Shown piece after piece: positions 1 through 8,118 of a stretch of 46,227 nt of DNA (within the stretch, counting starts at the first letter, position 1; each line of letters starts with the position of its first letter). Under the pieces are notes generated by a model. It did no database searches. It was not told the origin of the DNA and saw nothing but the letters and a program-made list of their open reading frames with translations. A program made the position numbers and the translations under genes. The stretch comes from Actinomycetes bacterium (lineage in GTDB: Bacteria > Actinomycetota > Acidimicrobiia > Acidimicrobiales > RAAP-2), in NCBI GenBank assembly GCA_021784205.1, contig JAJXTB010000009.1, forward strand, positions 1 to 46,227, given 5' to 3'.

Positions 1-22
1 CTGGCCCTCGGGTGGGCAGTAC

Positions 23-604
23 CTACGCGGCATCGCTCGACTCCTGCGCTGCCGCCAAGGTTCTTGCCGCGCGATGGACGCCCGCGCGTTTGCGGTAGAG
101 GCGGGCCCAGAACGAGGTCGACACCTCAGTCATGTCGCGAACGAGATCGACGTCGACTTCTACGTCATCCACCACGACCAGTCGTCGTCCGTTGGCCGCC
201 AATGACGCAGCGACGTATTGCGAACCGAATCTGGCGAAGCGATCACGATGTTCGACCACAATCGTCGTCACGGACGGATCGCTACGCAGGGCGAGGAATT
301 TGCGTCGCTTGCCGATGAGTCAGGAGCCAACTTCGGTTACGACGCGGTCAATCGAATGACCCTGCGATGTAGCCCAGACGCTCACGCGCGCCACCTGACG
401 ATCGAGGTCTGCTCGCTGGTCACCAGATGAGACGCGAGCGTAGACGGCGGTCATGCCATCCTCCAAGCTCTGCGTTTCGAGATCGCCCACCAGAATCAAT
501 CGACCAATCTGACGTGCGGGCACGGGCAGCATTCCTTCTCGAAACCACCGGTAGGCGCTCTGAGGATGTACCCCTTGCACGTTGGCCCACTCACTTAAAT
601 TCAT
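23..604 (-). pseudogene. tnpA: IS607-family serine recombinase (TnpA), broken by an in-frame TGA
   Basis: The reading frame encodes an N-terminal MerR-like helix-turn-helix (start MNLSEWANVQGV, with the typical SAYRWFREGMLPVPAR segment) followed by a serine-recombinase domain. The catalytic-serine motif is YARVSSGDQ and later there is VVEHRDRFARFG. These are hallmarks of IS607 transposases. A TGA at 320-322 interrupts the frame after VVTEVGS. Translation resumes in the same frame with LIGKRRKF and continues to a TAG at 23. In the family this stop lies where a glycine is usual (GSGLNGKRRK-like), so one GGA-to-TGA change could explain it. A short downstream fragment could start at GTG 271 but would lack the catalytic serine. 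The TnpB partner normally follows and would lie left of the window. Family assignment is confident; inactivation assumes TGA is a true stop. Confidence 0.85.
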
Positions 605-735
605 TACTTCGTAGTCTCGCGGTGAGCTGTGACACCTGGTGGCAACCCTGAGGAGTCGGAAGCGACCCGTTGTCGTCGGGCGAAACCCTGGAACGTCCGA
701 ACGGTGCCGTCACGGTGGCGGCGCGAATGATGACG

Positions 736-1083
736 CTACCCGCGTCCCGGCTCGCGCGGTGACTTGAAGACGACTGATGATCGTTCGGGATGTTCGGGAT
801 CAAGTCGCACTGCGAAGGGTTCGTCGTCCGTCTTCTCTCCGCTGCCCTCGACGACGATCGTGACCGTGTCGTCGTGTCGGCCGTAGATCGCCTGCGACAG
901 GCCGAGCATCGCCTGGCCCAGTGCCTGGCCCGGCGTTGACTCAACCACGCGCTTGAGAACCCTGGCCAAGCCCTCCTCGGGTACAGCGGCGGAATCGTCA
1001 GTCGCCTTCAGCCACTCGAGCCACTGCTCGTCGGTCCAGTCGTTGGGATCCGCGGGGGGCACAACATCATCCACACCGATCAC
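736..1083 (-). CDS. Conserved hypothetical acidic protein
   Basis: This is a protein of about 115 residues with a conserved-looking N-terminal block, DPNDWTDEQWLEWLKATDD. A central helical part (LARVLKRVVESTPGQALGQAMLGLSQAIYG) is followed by a strand-rich tail (DTVTIVVEGSG, FAVRLDPEHPERSSVVF). No signal peptide or membrane segment is seen. I chose GTG 1083 as the start because an upstream ATG at 1143 would run into the divergent MFS gene. A GTG at 1074 is also possible, since it sits seven bases after a TACGGT box. I do not know the function. The tail-end HPERSSVVF motif and the absence of transposon features suggest a host gene, not part of the IS607 element. Confidence 0.6.
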   Translation of the reverse strand: MIGVDDVVPPADPNDWTDEQWLEWLKATDDSAAVPEEGLARVLKRVVESTPGQALGQAMLGLSQAIYGRHDDTVTIVVEGSGEKTDDEPFAVRLDPEHPERSSVVFKSPREPGRG

Positions 1084-1117
1084 CGTAGCGGTGTCGAGCG
1101 AAGACGAGACTGGCGGC

Positions 1118-2356
1118 GTGCGACAATACCTCAGCCGAGACACGCGCCTGCTCGTGGCGGGTCAAGCGATCCGTGGATTCGGCTATGGATTCACCGCGAT
1201 CGTCCTCGGCGACCTCCTCGCGGCCCGCGGAGTGCGACCCGTGCAGGCCGGCGTGTTCCTGGCCGCGGTGATCGCGGGAAGCGCACTCGCCTCGCTCCTC
1301 GTGGGAGCCTACGGGGATCGCTTCGGTCGACGTCGCTCGTACGGGGTGTTCTTCGTGGGGATCGCCGCGGCCGGGGCGATCGTAGCGATCAACCCACCGC
1401 TGTGGCTCTTGTTCACGGTCGCGTTCACGGGAACGCTCTCCACCGATGTCGTCGACAACGGCGCCGCCACCACGCTCGAGCAGGTGATGCTGGCGCGCGA
1501 GGACGCCGGCACCGCACGAGTGTACGGGTGGTACAACGCCGCCGGCGCCGCCTTTGGGGCGATCGGTGCTTTAGGAGCCACGACCGTGCGAGTGGCGCCG
1601 TCAAGCGCTCGCTCACACGCCTGGCCCTTCGTCGTCTTGGTTCCAGTGGGACTAGTGGGGGCGGTCATCGCCTCGCGGCTCTCGCCCGCGGTCGAAGCGC
1701 CACCAGAGGAGTCGCATCGAGAGGCTCAGCGACGTCGCCGTTCCCAGCCAGGACCCTCGCGTCACGTCGTTCGCAACCTCACCGCGCTGTTTTCCGTCGA
1801 CGCGGCCGGGGGCGGGCTCGTGACCGCGGGATTCCTCTCGTACTACATGGTGGAACGCTACGGAGTCTCCCTCCCCTCCCTCGGATGGCTCTTCTTCGCG
1901 GTCTCGGTATTGCAGGCCGTATCGGTACTCCTGGCTCCCTTGCTCGCCCAACGAGTCGGGCTCGTGGCCACGATGGTTGGTACGCATCTGCCCAGCAACC
2001 TCCTGCTGGCCGCCATGGCGTTCGCGCCGTCATTTCGCGTCGCCGCCGTCCTTCTGCTCTGTCGGGCGACGCTGTCGCAGATGGACGTGCCCACGCGTCA
2101 AGCGCTGGTCATGACGGTGACCACACCCCCCGAGCGCACGCGCGCGGCGGCGGTCACCAACGCCGCTCGTTACTCGGTGCGTCCCATCGCTCCCCTGGTC
2201 GGCGGAGCGCTCCAACTGCTCGGCCTCGGTGTCCCGCTACTCGTGGCGGGTATCGTCAAGAGCGGATATGACGTGACCCTGTGGCGCTGGGCTCGGCGTG
2301 TGCCGGGCTTGCGCGGGCGAGCGTCGAACGACAAAGGATCGGCGCCGACGAACTGA
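1118..2356 (+). CDS. MFS transporter, possible chromate/oxyanion efflux permease
   Basis: This is a 412-residue integral membrane protein of the major facilitator superfamily with about twelve hydrophobic segments. The motif-A-like loop GAYGDRFGRRRS (about residues 63-74) lies between TM2 and TM3. A long Arg/Ser/Pro-rich loop in the middle separates the two six-helix halves. The open frame extends upstream to 953, but that part is Ser/Thr-rich and antisense to the neighbouring gene, so I start at GTG 1118 (VRQYLSRDTRLLVAGQAIRG), which begins the first conserved helix. The next gene, a ChrB C-terminal-type protein, starts 11 bases after the stop, so the two are probably co-transcribed. That context suggests efflux of chromate or a related oxyanion. 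The substrate is inferred only from this neighbour. Confidence 0.8.
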   Translation: MRQYLSRDTRLLVAGQAIRGFGYGFTAIVLGDLLAARGVRPVQAGVFLAAVIAGSALASLLVGAYGDRFGRRRSYGVFFVGIAAAGAIVAINPPLWLLFTVAFTGTLSTDVVDNGAATTLEQVMLAREDAGTARVYGWYNAAGAAFGAIGALGATTVRVAPSSARSHAWPFVVLVPVGLVGAVIASRLSPAVEAPPEESHREAQRRRRSQPGPSRHVVRNLTALFSVDAAGGGLVTAGFLSYYMVERYGVSLPSLGWLFFAVSVLQAVSVLLAPLLAQRVGLVATMVGTHLPSNLLLAAMAFAPSFRVAAVLLLCRATLSQMDVPTRQALVMTVTTPPERTRAAAVTNAARYSVRPIAPLVGGALQLLGLGVPLLVAGIVKSGYDVTLWRWARRVPGLRGRASNDKGSAPTN

Positions 2357-2367
2357 GAGGCGAACTG

Positions 2368-2814
2368 ATGAAGTGGGTTACCCGCGAACGACCTAAAACC
2401 GACCGTATTGCCTGCCCCTGGCTCATCCGCCGCTTCATCGATACCGAAGCCGAGTTCCTCTTCGTCGCAGCGGATCAGGTGTTGGCCGTGGCCGAACGCG
2501 AGGGAGGACACTCCTTCGACGCGCCGGGAGCACACTTCACCCACTCTCACCACGACGGCGGTGAGTGGTGCACGTTTGAGACGCTCATGGATCATTTCAA
2601 GTTGGGTGATGACGCGGCACTCGTGCGACTGGCGCGAATCGTCCACGCGGCCGATGTCAGCGCGGACCTCACAGCAGACCCCGCCGGTGTCGGGCTGTTG
2701 GCCATCGGCGTGGGCGGGCTCGCGGTCGAATCTGATGACTATCGCCTGCTAGAGCGGGCGGCGTTCGTCTATGACGCCCTCTACGCGTGGTGCCAGCTCG
2801 ATGTCAATCGATGA
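2368..2814 (+). CDS. Chromate resistance protein, ChrB C-terminal domain type
   Basis: This 148-residue soluble protein matches the C-terminal domain of ChrB (Chrome_Resist family). It starts with the family's signature order: KWVTRERPKTDRIACPW, then LIRRFID, EAEFLFV, then VLAVAEREGGHSFD. A histidine-rich stretch (HFTHSHHDGGEWCTFE) follows and could bind a metal. The N-terminal domain of full-length ChrB is absent. This C-terminal domain also occurs as a stand-alone gene. ATG 2368 is chosen because it begins the conserved block; upstream in-frame residues overlap the MFS gene. Members of this family accompany chromate transporters and are thought to act in regulation or reduction. The pairing with an MFS permease in place of ChrA is inferred from adjacency. 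Confidence 0.8.
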   Translation: MKWVTRERPKTDRIACPWLIRRFIDTEAEFLFVAADQVLAVAEREGGHSFDAPGAHFTHSHHDGGEWCTFETLMDHFKLGDDAALVRLARIVHAADVSADLTADPAGVGLLAIGVGGLAVESDDYRLLERAAFVYDALYAWCQLDVNR

Positions 2815-2973
2815 GCTGTTTCGGCACGCGACCGCCGCTCTTCACGAACTGGAGAGTGTTACGGGATCCTCCCGATAGCTCCTGCGATGTCGGAACATCG
2901 GGCCGCGAGCGTCCCGACACACGAACGCACCAGCCAGTTCACCAAAAGGTGCCCGGAAGTATCCGTGACGCAG

Positions 2974-3046
2974 TAGGGCCGGTGGGGATCGAACCCACGA
3001 CCGAGGGATTATGAGTCCCCTGCTCTAACCACTGAGCTACGGCCCT
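2974..3046 (-). tRNA. tRNA with CAT anticodon (Met elongator or Ile2)
   Basis: A full cloverleaf reads on the minus strand. The 7-bp acceptor is AGGGCCG/CGGCCCT, the D-arm begins GCTCAGTGGTTAGAGC, and the anticodon loop is CTCATAA with anticodon CAT. The T-arm is GTGGG-TTCGATC-CCCAC and the discriminator is A. CCA is not encoded. CAT is used by elongator Met, initiator Met and lysidine-modified Ile2 tRNAs. The A-U first pair argues against a standard bacterial initiator. I cannot separate Met from Ile2 by eye. Confidence 0.93.
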
Positions 3047-3075
3047 TAGAAACCGCCAGTACTCGCCCGGTCGAC

Positions 3076-3151
3076 TGGCTCCCAGAGCAGGACTCGAACC
3101 TGCAACCTAGCGATTAACAGTCGCTTGCTCTGCCAATTGAGCTATCTGGGA
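3076..3151 (-). tRNA. tRNA-Asn(GTT)
   Basis: A complete cloverleaf reads on the minus strand, with acceptor TCCCAGA/TCTGGGA, D-arm GCTCAATTGGCAGAGC, anticodon loop CTGTTAA (GTT) and T-arm TGCAG-GTTCGAGTC-CTGC. The discriminator is G and CCA is encoded (3076-3078). It lies 29 bases upstream of the CAT tRNA on the same strand, so the two may be processed from one transcript. Confidence 0.95.
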
Positions 3152-3191
3152 ATGAATGAAAGCATGGCAACTCTAGCACCACGGTTCCGAC

Positions 3192-4022
3192 CTACTGGCG
3201 GTCGAACCAGTCCTGGAGGCGCTGGGCCTCATCACTCGCGCGAACTGCCGCGCGGCAGCGCTCAAGTCGTTTGGCCATGCCCTGGCGGGTGATCCCCCTG
3301 GCCCGCGCCAACTCCTCGAGTGACGTGGTGCGAAACGAGTGCTGCCAAAAGGCGTTGAAATCCTCCCCGCAGAGGCGCTTCAGCGCCCCGATCACCCACG
3401 CCGGCGCATCGTCGAGGGCCGGAGGTTCGTGCAATTCCGTGTCGTCGAAGAAGGCCATGGGTTCATATCGGCGCGCGTTGATGTCGCGCGCGCTCGCGAT
3501 CACGTCGCGCGCGCGCTCGAGCGGGATCTTCAACTCTCGGGCGACCTCGCGTGGCGTGTACGTCGTCTCCGGATGCGTCCGCTGCAGCTTCTCCAGGGCC
3601 AGCACCCGGCGCATTTCTGAGTCGCTGAGGCCGACCTGGTGTTGAATCGCCTGATTCACCAGCTTCACGATCCAGTAGTTGGCGTACGTCGCGAAGCGCA
3701 CTCCCCGTTCGGGGTCGAAGCGGCGCAGGGCGTTGGCAAGTCCCTCGACCCCGGCCGCCTCGAGTTCCTCGTTGCCGAATCGATAGCCGCGCTCGTGCAC
3801 GCGGGTGCGCACCAGTCCGCACGTCGCCTGGAGCAGGCGCAGCTCAGCCTCCTGGCCGGCCTGACGCTGGCGCGCGAGGCGTCGACGCTGAGCAACGTCA
3901 AGCGAACCGTCGGAAAGCTGACGCGCAGCCTCACGACCGCGTGTGATCACGGGATAGAGCTGGCGCTCCTCGTCCACGCTGAGTGGCGGAAGGATCTCGA
4001 GACCCCCGACGCGTGACGTCAC
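3192..4022 (-). CDS. Divergent sigma-70 family factor, coupled to dnaG
   Basis: This is a 276-residue sigma-70 relative. Region 2 is recognisable at about residues 70-120: LVRTRVHERGYRFGNEELEAAG, then EGLANALRRFDPERG, then VRFATYANYWIVKLVNQAI, which corresponds to regions 2.1-2.4. A middle domain follows (ETTYTPREVARELKIPLERAR) and a C-terminal HTH resembles region 4.2 (SLEELARARGITRQGMAKRLERC). It lacks the long N-terminal and the region 1.2 and 3.0 signatures of a normal primary RpoD. GTG 4022 is chosen because it overlaps the dnaG stop in a GTGA tetranucleotide, a pattern repeated across this window; a start at 4055 would overlap more deeply. The dnaG-sigma order recalls the classical dnaG-rpoD arrangement. 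It is probably an alternative sigma factor. Confidence 0.8.
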   Translation of the reverse strand: MTSRVGGLEILPPLSVDEERQLYPVITRGREAARQLSDGSLDVAQRRRLARQRQAGQEAELRLLQATCGLVRTRVHERGYRFGNEELEAAGVEGLANALRRFDPERGVRFATYANYWIVKLVNQAIQHQVGLSDSEMRRVLALEKLQRTHPETTYTPREVARELKIPLERARDVIASARDINARRYEPMAFFDDTELHEPPALDDAPAWVIGALKRLCGEDFNAFWQHSFRTTSLEELARARGITRQGMAKRLERCRAAVRASDEAQRLQDWFDRQ

Positions 4023-5833
4023 GGGCGAGCCGCGCCGCGGCGTGACGTGAGCCACTCACGCAGATCCACTTCGGCGGCCGCTCCTTGATCGCCGTCGAGC
4101 GCAAGCAGGCGCTCCTTGACGTCGCGCACCGTCACGTGCACGTCCTGGGGAGACATCGCACCGCTACGAAGGTCGCGCTCGATCTCGCGCAGCTCCCTCT
4201 GGGCGGCTCCGCGCAGCAGTTGGGCGATCACGGCCGCCGCGTCGTCCGCGCTGTAGACGCGGCCCAGATCATCGACCACGAGGCGTGCCAGTAAATCGGC
4301 GGCGTCGACGTCGCCGCGCGCGGTCAGCTGGTCGACGACGGTCGAGACCTGACTCTCCGTCGCCAGCACCTCGAAGACGTCGCGTTGAACCTCGTTGTCG
4401 AACATCGCGGGAATCAGTCGTCCCTCGACAAGGTCGCGCTGGTGCACGAGGAGTCGAAGCGCCTCGAGCGCCGGGCGCGGCATCGATCCGCCCTCACGCG
4501 CGACCCGACGCGGCGCCGGAGCCGGCGTCTCACCACGGCGCACCGCCTCGACCCCGGTACGCAGCACGTTGGCTTCGACGCGCAGGCGATCCGCCACCGT
4601 CATCACGTACTGGTCACGCACCAGGTCGTTGGGGTGCTCGGCGATCACGACCATCGCCGCGTCGGCGGCGCGAGCGCGACCCTCGGCGGTGGCCAAGGAC
4701 GCGGCGTCGAGCACTCGTTCGAGTCGGAACTGCAGGAACGGCAGCGCGTCCGCCACCGCCGCACGCAACGCTGCGGGATCCTTTCGCGCGAGGTCCGCCG
4801 GATCGCTGCCGCGCGGCAGACGTGCCACGAAGACGTCGACCTGATGCTGCTTCTCCCACTGGTACACCGAGGCCGCCGCGCTCTGACCCGCCGCGTCGGC
4901 GTCGTAGGCGAGAACGATACGCGACGCGAAGTTCTTCATCGTGCGAAAGTGATCCTCGCCGAGGGCGGTGCCGCAGGTCGCTACCGCCCGCTCGAGCCCG
5001 GCGCCGAAGAACGCGATGACATCGGTGTAGCCCTCGCACACGATGATCTCGCCGGAGCGAATGATCTCGTCCTTAGCCCAATTGAGCCCGTAGAGCGTGC
5101 GGCGCTTGGAGTAGATCGTCGTCTCCGGCGAGTTCTTGTACTTGGCCTCGTGGCGCTCGGGCTCGGCCGATCCGGGCGCCGGCGGGAGGATTCGCCCGCC
5201 CACGGCGATGGCTTTGCCCGAGGTGTCGAAGATGGGAAAGATGATACGCGCGCGCAAGGCGTCCTGGCGACGGTCACGCTTGTTGACAAATCCCAAGCCC
5301 GTTCCAATGAGCTGGCGCTCGTTGAGATTGAGCGCCTTGGTCAGGGCGTCCCACTCGTCGGGCGCCCAACCGAGCTTGAAGCGACGCGCGACGTCGCCGT
5401 CAATGCCGCGACCGCGCAAGTAGTCCCGCGCGGCTCGCGCGTCGGAACCCGAGAGGAGGCGCTGGTGATACCACTCGACGGCCGACTCCATGGTGCCGAG
5501 CAGCTCCTGGCGCTCCTTGCGAGCCTTGGTGGCGTTGGCGTCCTCGTGCAGTTCGATGCCCGCACGTTCGGCCAGCTGACGCAGCGCGTCGATGAAGTCC
5601 AGGTGCTGGATCTCGCGCACGAAGGTGATCGCGTCACCCGAGGCCCGACAGCCAAAGCAGTAGTAGCGGCCCTCTTCGGCGTTGACCGAGAACGAGGGGG
5701 TCTTCTCGCCATGGAACGGGCACAGGCCGCTCCAGCGTCGGCCCGACTTCTTCAGGGCTACGTGCTCGGAGATCAGCGCGACGATATCGGTGGCAGCGCG
5801 CACCTGCGCTATGTCGTCGTCCGAAATCGCCAT
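4019..5833 (-). CDS. dnaG: DNA primase DnaG
   Basis: DNA primase makes RNA primers at the replication fork. The 604-residue protein has the CHC2 zinc-binding domain with C38, H41, C59 and C62 (CPFHGEKTPSF, then YYCFGC). The Toprim core includes EGYTDVIAFFGAG and VLAYDADAAGQSAA, with the acidic metal-binding residues, and a C-terminal helicase-interaction region follows. The length is normal for the family. ATG 5833 (MAISDDDIAQVRAATD) is the start, because the in-frame extension to 6154 runs antisense through the ABC gene. A TACCTT box ends exactly six bases before this ATG, consistent with a leaderless mRNA. The stop overlaps the GTG of the downstream sigma-like gene. Confidence 0.97.
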   Translation of the reverse strand: MAISDDDIAQVRAATDIVALISEHVALKKSGRRWSGLCPFHGEKTPSFSVNAEEGRYYCFGCRASGDAITFVREIQHLDFIDALRQLAERAGIELHEDANATKARKERQELLGTMESAVEWYHQRLLSGSDARAARDYLRGRGIDGDVARRFKLGWAPDEWDALTKALNLNERQLIGTGLGFVNKRDRRQDALRARIIFPIFDTSGKAIAVGGRILPPAPGSAEPERHEAKYKNSPETTIYSKRRTLYGLNWAKDEIIRSGEIIVCEGYTDVIAFFGAGLERAVATCGTALGEDHFRTMKNFASRIVLAYDADAAGQSAAASVYQWEKQHQVDVFVARLPRGSDPADLARKDPAALRAAVADALPFLQFRLERVLDAASLATAEGRARAADAAMVVIAEHPNDLVRDQYVMTVADRLRVEANVLRTGVEAVRRGETPAPAPRRVAREGGSMPRPALEALRLLVHQRDLVEGRLIPAMFDNEVQRDVFEVLATESQVSTVVDQLTARGDVDAADLLARLVVDDLGRVYSADDAAAVIAQLLRGAAQRELREIERDLRSGAMSPQDVHVTVRDVKERLLALDGDQGAAAEVDLREWLTSRRGAARP

Positions 5834-5839
5834 GCTCGT

Positions 5840-5845
5840 AAGGTA
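5840..5845 (-). promoter_or_regulatory. Probable -10 box of dnaG (leaderless)
   Basis: On the minus strand TACCTT is followed by six bases (ACGAGC) and then the dnaG ATG. With a usual -10 to +1 distance, transcription would start at or next to the A of ATG. No Shine-Dalgarno sequence is present. I see no clear -35 box. Confidence 0.6.
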
Positions 5846-5881
5846 CCGCCTCGTTTGAACAAGGCGACCAATCCTCCTTCC

Positions 5882-5887
5882 TAGACT
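5882..5887 (+). promoter_or_regulatory. Probable -10 box of the ABC exporter operon (leaderless)
   Basis: TAGACT is followed by six bases (GCCGAC) and the ATG of the DrrA-like gene. It is arranged back to back with the dnaG -10 box, with 36 bases between the two hexamers. Confidence 0.6.
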
Positions 5888-5893
5888 GCCGAC

Positions 5894-6892
5894 ATGAATG
5901 ATTTCGCCGTCGAGACCCTCGACATCGTGCGCACCTTCAAAGACGGCGACGTACGCGCCCTCGATGGAGTAACCCTGCGGGTGCCGCGCGGAGAGGTCTT
6001 CGGACTGCTCGGTCCCAACGGTTCCGGCAAGACCACGATGATTCGCATCTTGTCGACTATCCTCACGCCCAGCTCGGGCAGCGCCACGGTGAATGGCATC
6101 GACGTCGAGCTGGATCCCCAGCGCGTGCGCCAAAGCATTGGCCTCGCGGGCCAATTCGCCACGGTCGACGAGAACTTGACCGGATTCGAGAACCTACGCA
6201 TGGTGGGCCGGCTCAACCACCTGGAAAAAGCCCTCGCCTCGTGGCGCAGCCGCGAGCTCCTGGGCGAGTTCGGGCTCGCCGACGCGGCGAATCGCTCGGC
6301 GAAGACCTACTCGGGCGGCATGCGCCGGCGCCTCGACCTCGCGGCGGCTCTGGTCGCCGACCCGCCGATCCTCTTCCTGGACGAGCCCACGACCGGCCTC
6401 GACCCCCAGAGCCGTCAGGACCTTTGGGCCATCATCGAAGGGTTGACCCAGCGCGGAGTGACGGTGCTACTGACCACGCAGTACCTGGAAGAGGCCGACC
6501 GGCTGGCCCGCCAGCTCGTCGTGCTCGACCACGGGCACATCATCGCCGAAGGGACCTCCCAGGAGTTAAAAGCCCGCCTGGGCACGACCGTGCTCGAACT
6601 ACGCCTTACCTCCACCCAGGACGCCGCCGCTGCACGTGAACTGCTCGCCAGTCTCAGTGCGACCTTCTCCAACATCGAGGGCACCGTGCTCGAATTGACG
6701 GTGAACGATGGTCCGGCCGTCGCGGCCGAGGCGCTACGCCGTCTCGACGGGGCCAGCCTCGAAGTCGCGGGTCTAGCGCTGCGCGAGCCGAGCCTCGATG
6801 ACGTCTTCCTCTCCCTGACCGGGCACCGGGCCGAGGCCGGCTCGGCCGCCGAGCCGGCCCGTCGAAGTCGCAGCCAGAAGGAGCCCGCATGA
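5894..6892 (+). CDS. DrrA-like ABC transporter ATP-binding protein
   Basis: This is a 332-residue cytoplasmic ATPase of an ABC-2-type exporter, of the daunorubicin-resistance DrrA class. It shows Walker A GPNGSGKTT (residues 40-48), an ABC signature YSGGMRRRLDLA, Walker B ILFLDEPTTGLDP and a switch region TTQYLEEADRLA. The C-terminal extension (about 220-310) is typical of DrrA/CcmA-like exporters, including the ELTVNDGPAVAAEALRRL and EPSLDDVFLSLTGH segments. The downstream permease gene starts inside its stop codon (ATGA). Expression is probably from the leaderless promoter just upstream. The substrate is unknown; drugs, lipids or other hydrophobic compounds are the usual cargo. Confidence 0.92.
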   Translation: MNDFAVETLDIVRTFKDGDVRALDGVTLRVPRGEVFGLLGPNGSGKTTMIRILSTILTPSSGSATVNGIDVELDPQRVRQSIGLAGQFATVDENLTGFENLRMVGRLNHLEKALASWRSRELLGEFGLADAANRSAKTYSGGMRRRLDLAAALVADPPILFLDEPTTGLDPQSRQDLWAIIEGLTQRGVTVLLTTQYLEEADRLARQLVVLDHGHIIAEGTSQELKARLGTTVLELRLTSTQDAAAARELLASLSATFSNIEGTVLELTVNDGPAVAAEALRRLDGASLEVAGLALREPSLDDVFLSLTGHRAEAGSAAEPARRSRSQKEPA

Positions 6893-7662
6893 GTCGCCCC
6901 ACCTCTCCGCGCTGGGCCGTGAGTGACACGCTCGTCATGGCCCAACGTGACCTGCTCGCCATCGTTCGCACGCCGGTCACCTTCGTCTTCCTGCTCGTCC
7001 AGCCGATCATGTTCGTGCTGCTCTTTCGCTACGTCTTCGGCGGGTCGATCAGCGTTAAGGGCCCCTACGTCAACTACCTGATCCCGGGCATCTTGGTCCA
7101 GACGACAATCTTTGGCGCCATCGGCACCGCGATCGGTCTGGCCGAGGACCTCCAGCGCGGACTGATCGAGCGCTTCAAGGCCCTGCCCATGGCCCGCATG
7201 GCGGTACTCGCCGGGCGCACGGTGTCGGACCTCGTACGCAACGTCGTCGTCCTGATCGTCATCTCGCTCGTGGGCTTCTCCGTCGGATTTCGCCCCCACG
7301 GGTCGCCCCTGCACTACGTGGCCGCGTGCCTGCTGATGCTCTTCTTCGCCTACTGCATCTCGTGGGGCTTCGCCTTCGTCGGCCTCGTCGCCCCCAACTC
7401 CGAAACCGCCCAGGCTATGACGTTTCCCATCATCTTTCCCATCACCTTCGCCTCGGCCATCTTCGTGCAGATCCAAAAAATGCCTTCGTGGCTGCAGCCC
7501 TTCGCGCGCAACCAGCCCGTCACCCAGGCCGCGTTGGCCGTGCGCGGACTGATGAACGGCACGCCAATCGGGGGCGCCGCCTGGCTCTCGATTCTCTGGG
7601 CGATCGGCCTCGTGGTGGTGCTCGCGCCGCTCGCCACTCGGGCCTATCGACGCGTGGACTGA
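6889..7662 (+). CDS. DrrB-like ABC-2 permease
   Basis: This 257-residue integral membrane protein has about six hydrophobic segments and is the permease partner of the upstream ATPase. Family features include the N-terminal amphipathic TLVMAQRDLLAIVRTPVTFVF, the QPIMFVLLFRYVFGG helix, LIPGILVQTTIFGA and the conserved LIERFKALPMARMAVLAGR loop. The LQPFARNQPVTQAALAVRGL motif sits near the C-terminus. Its start overlaps the ATPase stop (ATGA), and its own stop overlaps the next start by one base (TGATG), so all three genes are translationally coupled. Confidence 0.92.
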   Translation: MSRPTSPRWAVSDTLVMAQRDLLAIVRTPVTFVFLLVQPIMFVLLFRYVFGGSISVKGPYVNYLIPGILVQTTIFGAIGTAIGLAEDLQRGLIERFKALPMARMAVLAGRTVSDLVRNVVVLIVISLVGFSVGFRPHGSPLHYVAACLLMLFFAYCISWGFAFVGLVAPNSETAQAMTFPIIFPITFASAIFVQIQKMPSWLQPFARNQPVTQAALAVRGLMNGTPIGGAAWLSILWAIGLVVVLAPLATRAYRRVD

Positions 7663-8099
7663 TGCCTCGTCTGACCGCGTCCGAACTCGAAAACATCCTC
7701 ACCGCCGCCTTTCCCGACAACGAGGTTCCCCGCGTCGAATCCGTCGGCGAAGCCGAGGTACTGTGCAGCCTCGAGGTCTCGAGCCGGCACGGGCGTCCCG
7801 GGGGCACACTGTCGGGCCCGGTCATGATGATGCTGGCCGACACGACGGCCTGGATGGCGGTGCTCGCCGAGGTGGGCGCCGTGCTCCTCGCGGTCACGAC
7901 CAGCCTGCACATCGACTTCCTGCGCAAGCCCGACCTCGAGACAGATCTCATGTCGCGCGGTCGACTCCTCAAGCTCGGCCGCAAACTCGCCGTGGTCGAC
8001 GTCGAGCTGTTCTCGAGGGGGCATCACCACCTTGTCGCCAAAGCGCAGGTGACCTATTCACTCCCCTCGTCTCGCCCCGACGCGTCGAGCGACCACTAG
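7662..8099 (+). CDS. PaaI-like hot-dog thioesterase
   Basis: This 145-residue protein matches the PaaI/YiiD-like hot-dog fold, which hydrolyses acyl-CoA thioesters. The long central helix segment is GTLSGPVMMMLADTTAWMAVLA, where the family often has an HGG-type start and an Asp or Glu. Strands follow (VTTSLHIDFLRKP and KLAVVDVELFS), and the end is VAKAQVTYSLP. The usual HGG is replaced by GTLSG; the Asp in LADTT is kept. ATG 7662 is chosen from the TGATG overlap with the DrrB-like gene; upstream in-frame sequence is antisense-like. Its position in an exporter operon suggests a role with an acylated substrate, but this is a guess. Confidence 0.75.
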   Translation: MPRLTASELENILTAAFPDNEVPRVESVGEAEVLCSLEVSSRHGRPGGTLSGPVMMMLADTTAWMAVLAEVGAVLLAVTTSLHIDFLRKPDLETDLMSRGRLLKLGRKLAVVDVELFSRGHHHLVAKAQVTYSLPSSRPDASSDH

Positions 8100-8118
8100 C
8101 GCTCGGCACCGACGACCT

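Noticed and set aside
953..1117. Upstream extension of the first MFS gene to 953
   Set aside because: The added residues are Ser/Thr-rich, precede no membrane helix and lie antisense to the hypothetical gene at 736-1083. GTG 1118 starts the first conserved helix.
2787..3014. Plus-strand frame ending in VGIEPTTEGL
   Set aside because: The C-terminal part is a read-through of the antisense of the CAT tRNA gene; the N-terminal part has no coding character.
4285..5884. Long plus-strand frames antisense to dnaG
   Set aside because: These are shadows created by GC-rich codons; translations are Arg/His-rich and match no family, whereas dnaG on the other strand is certain.
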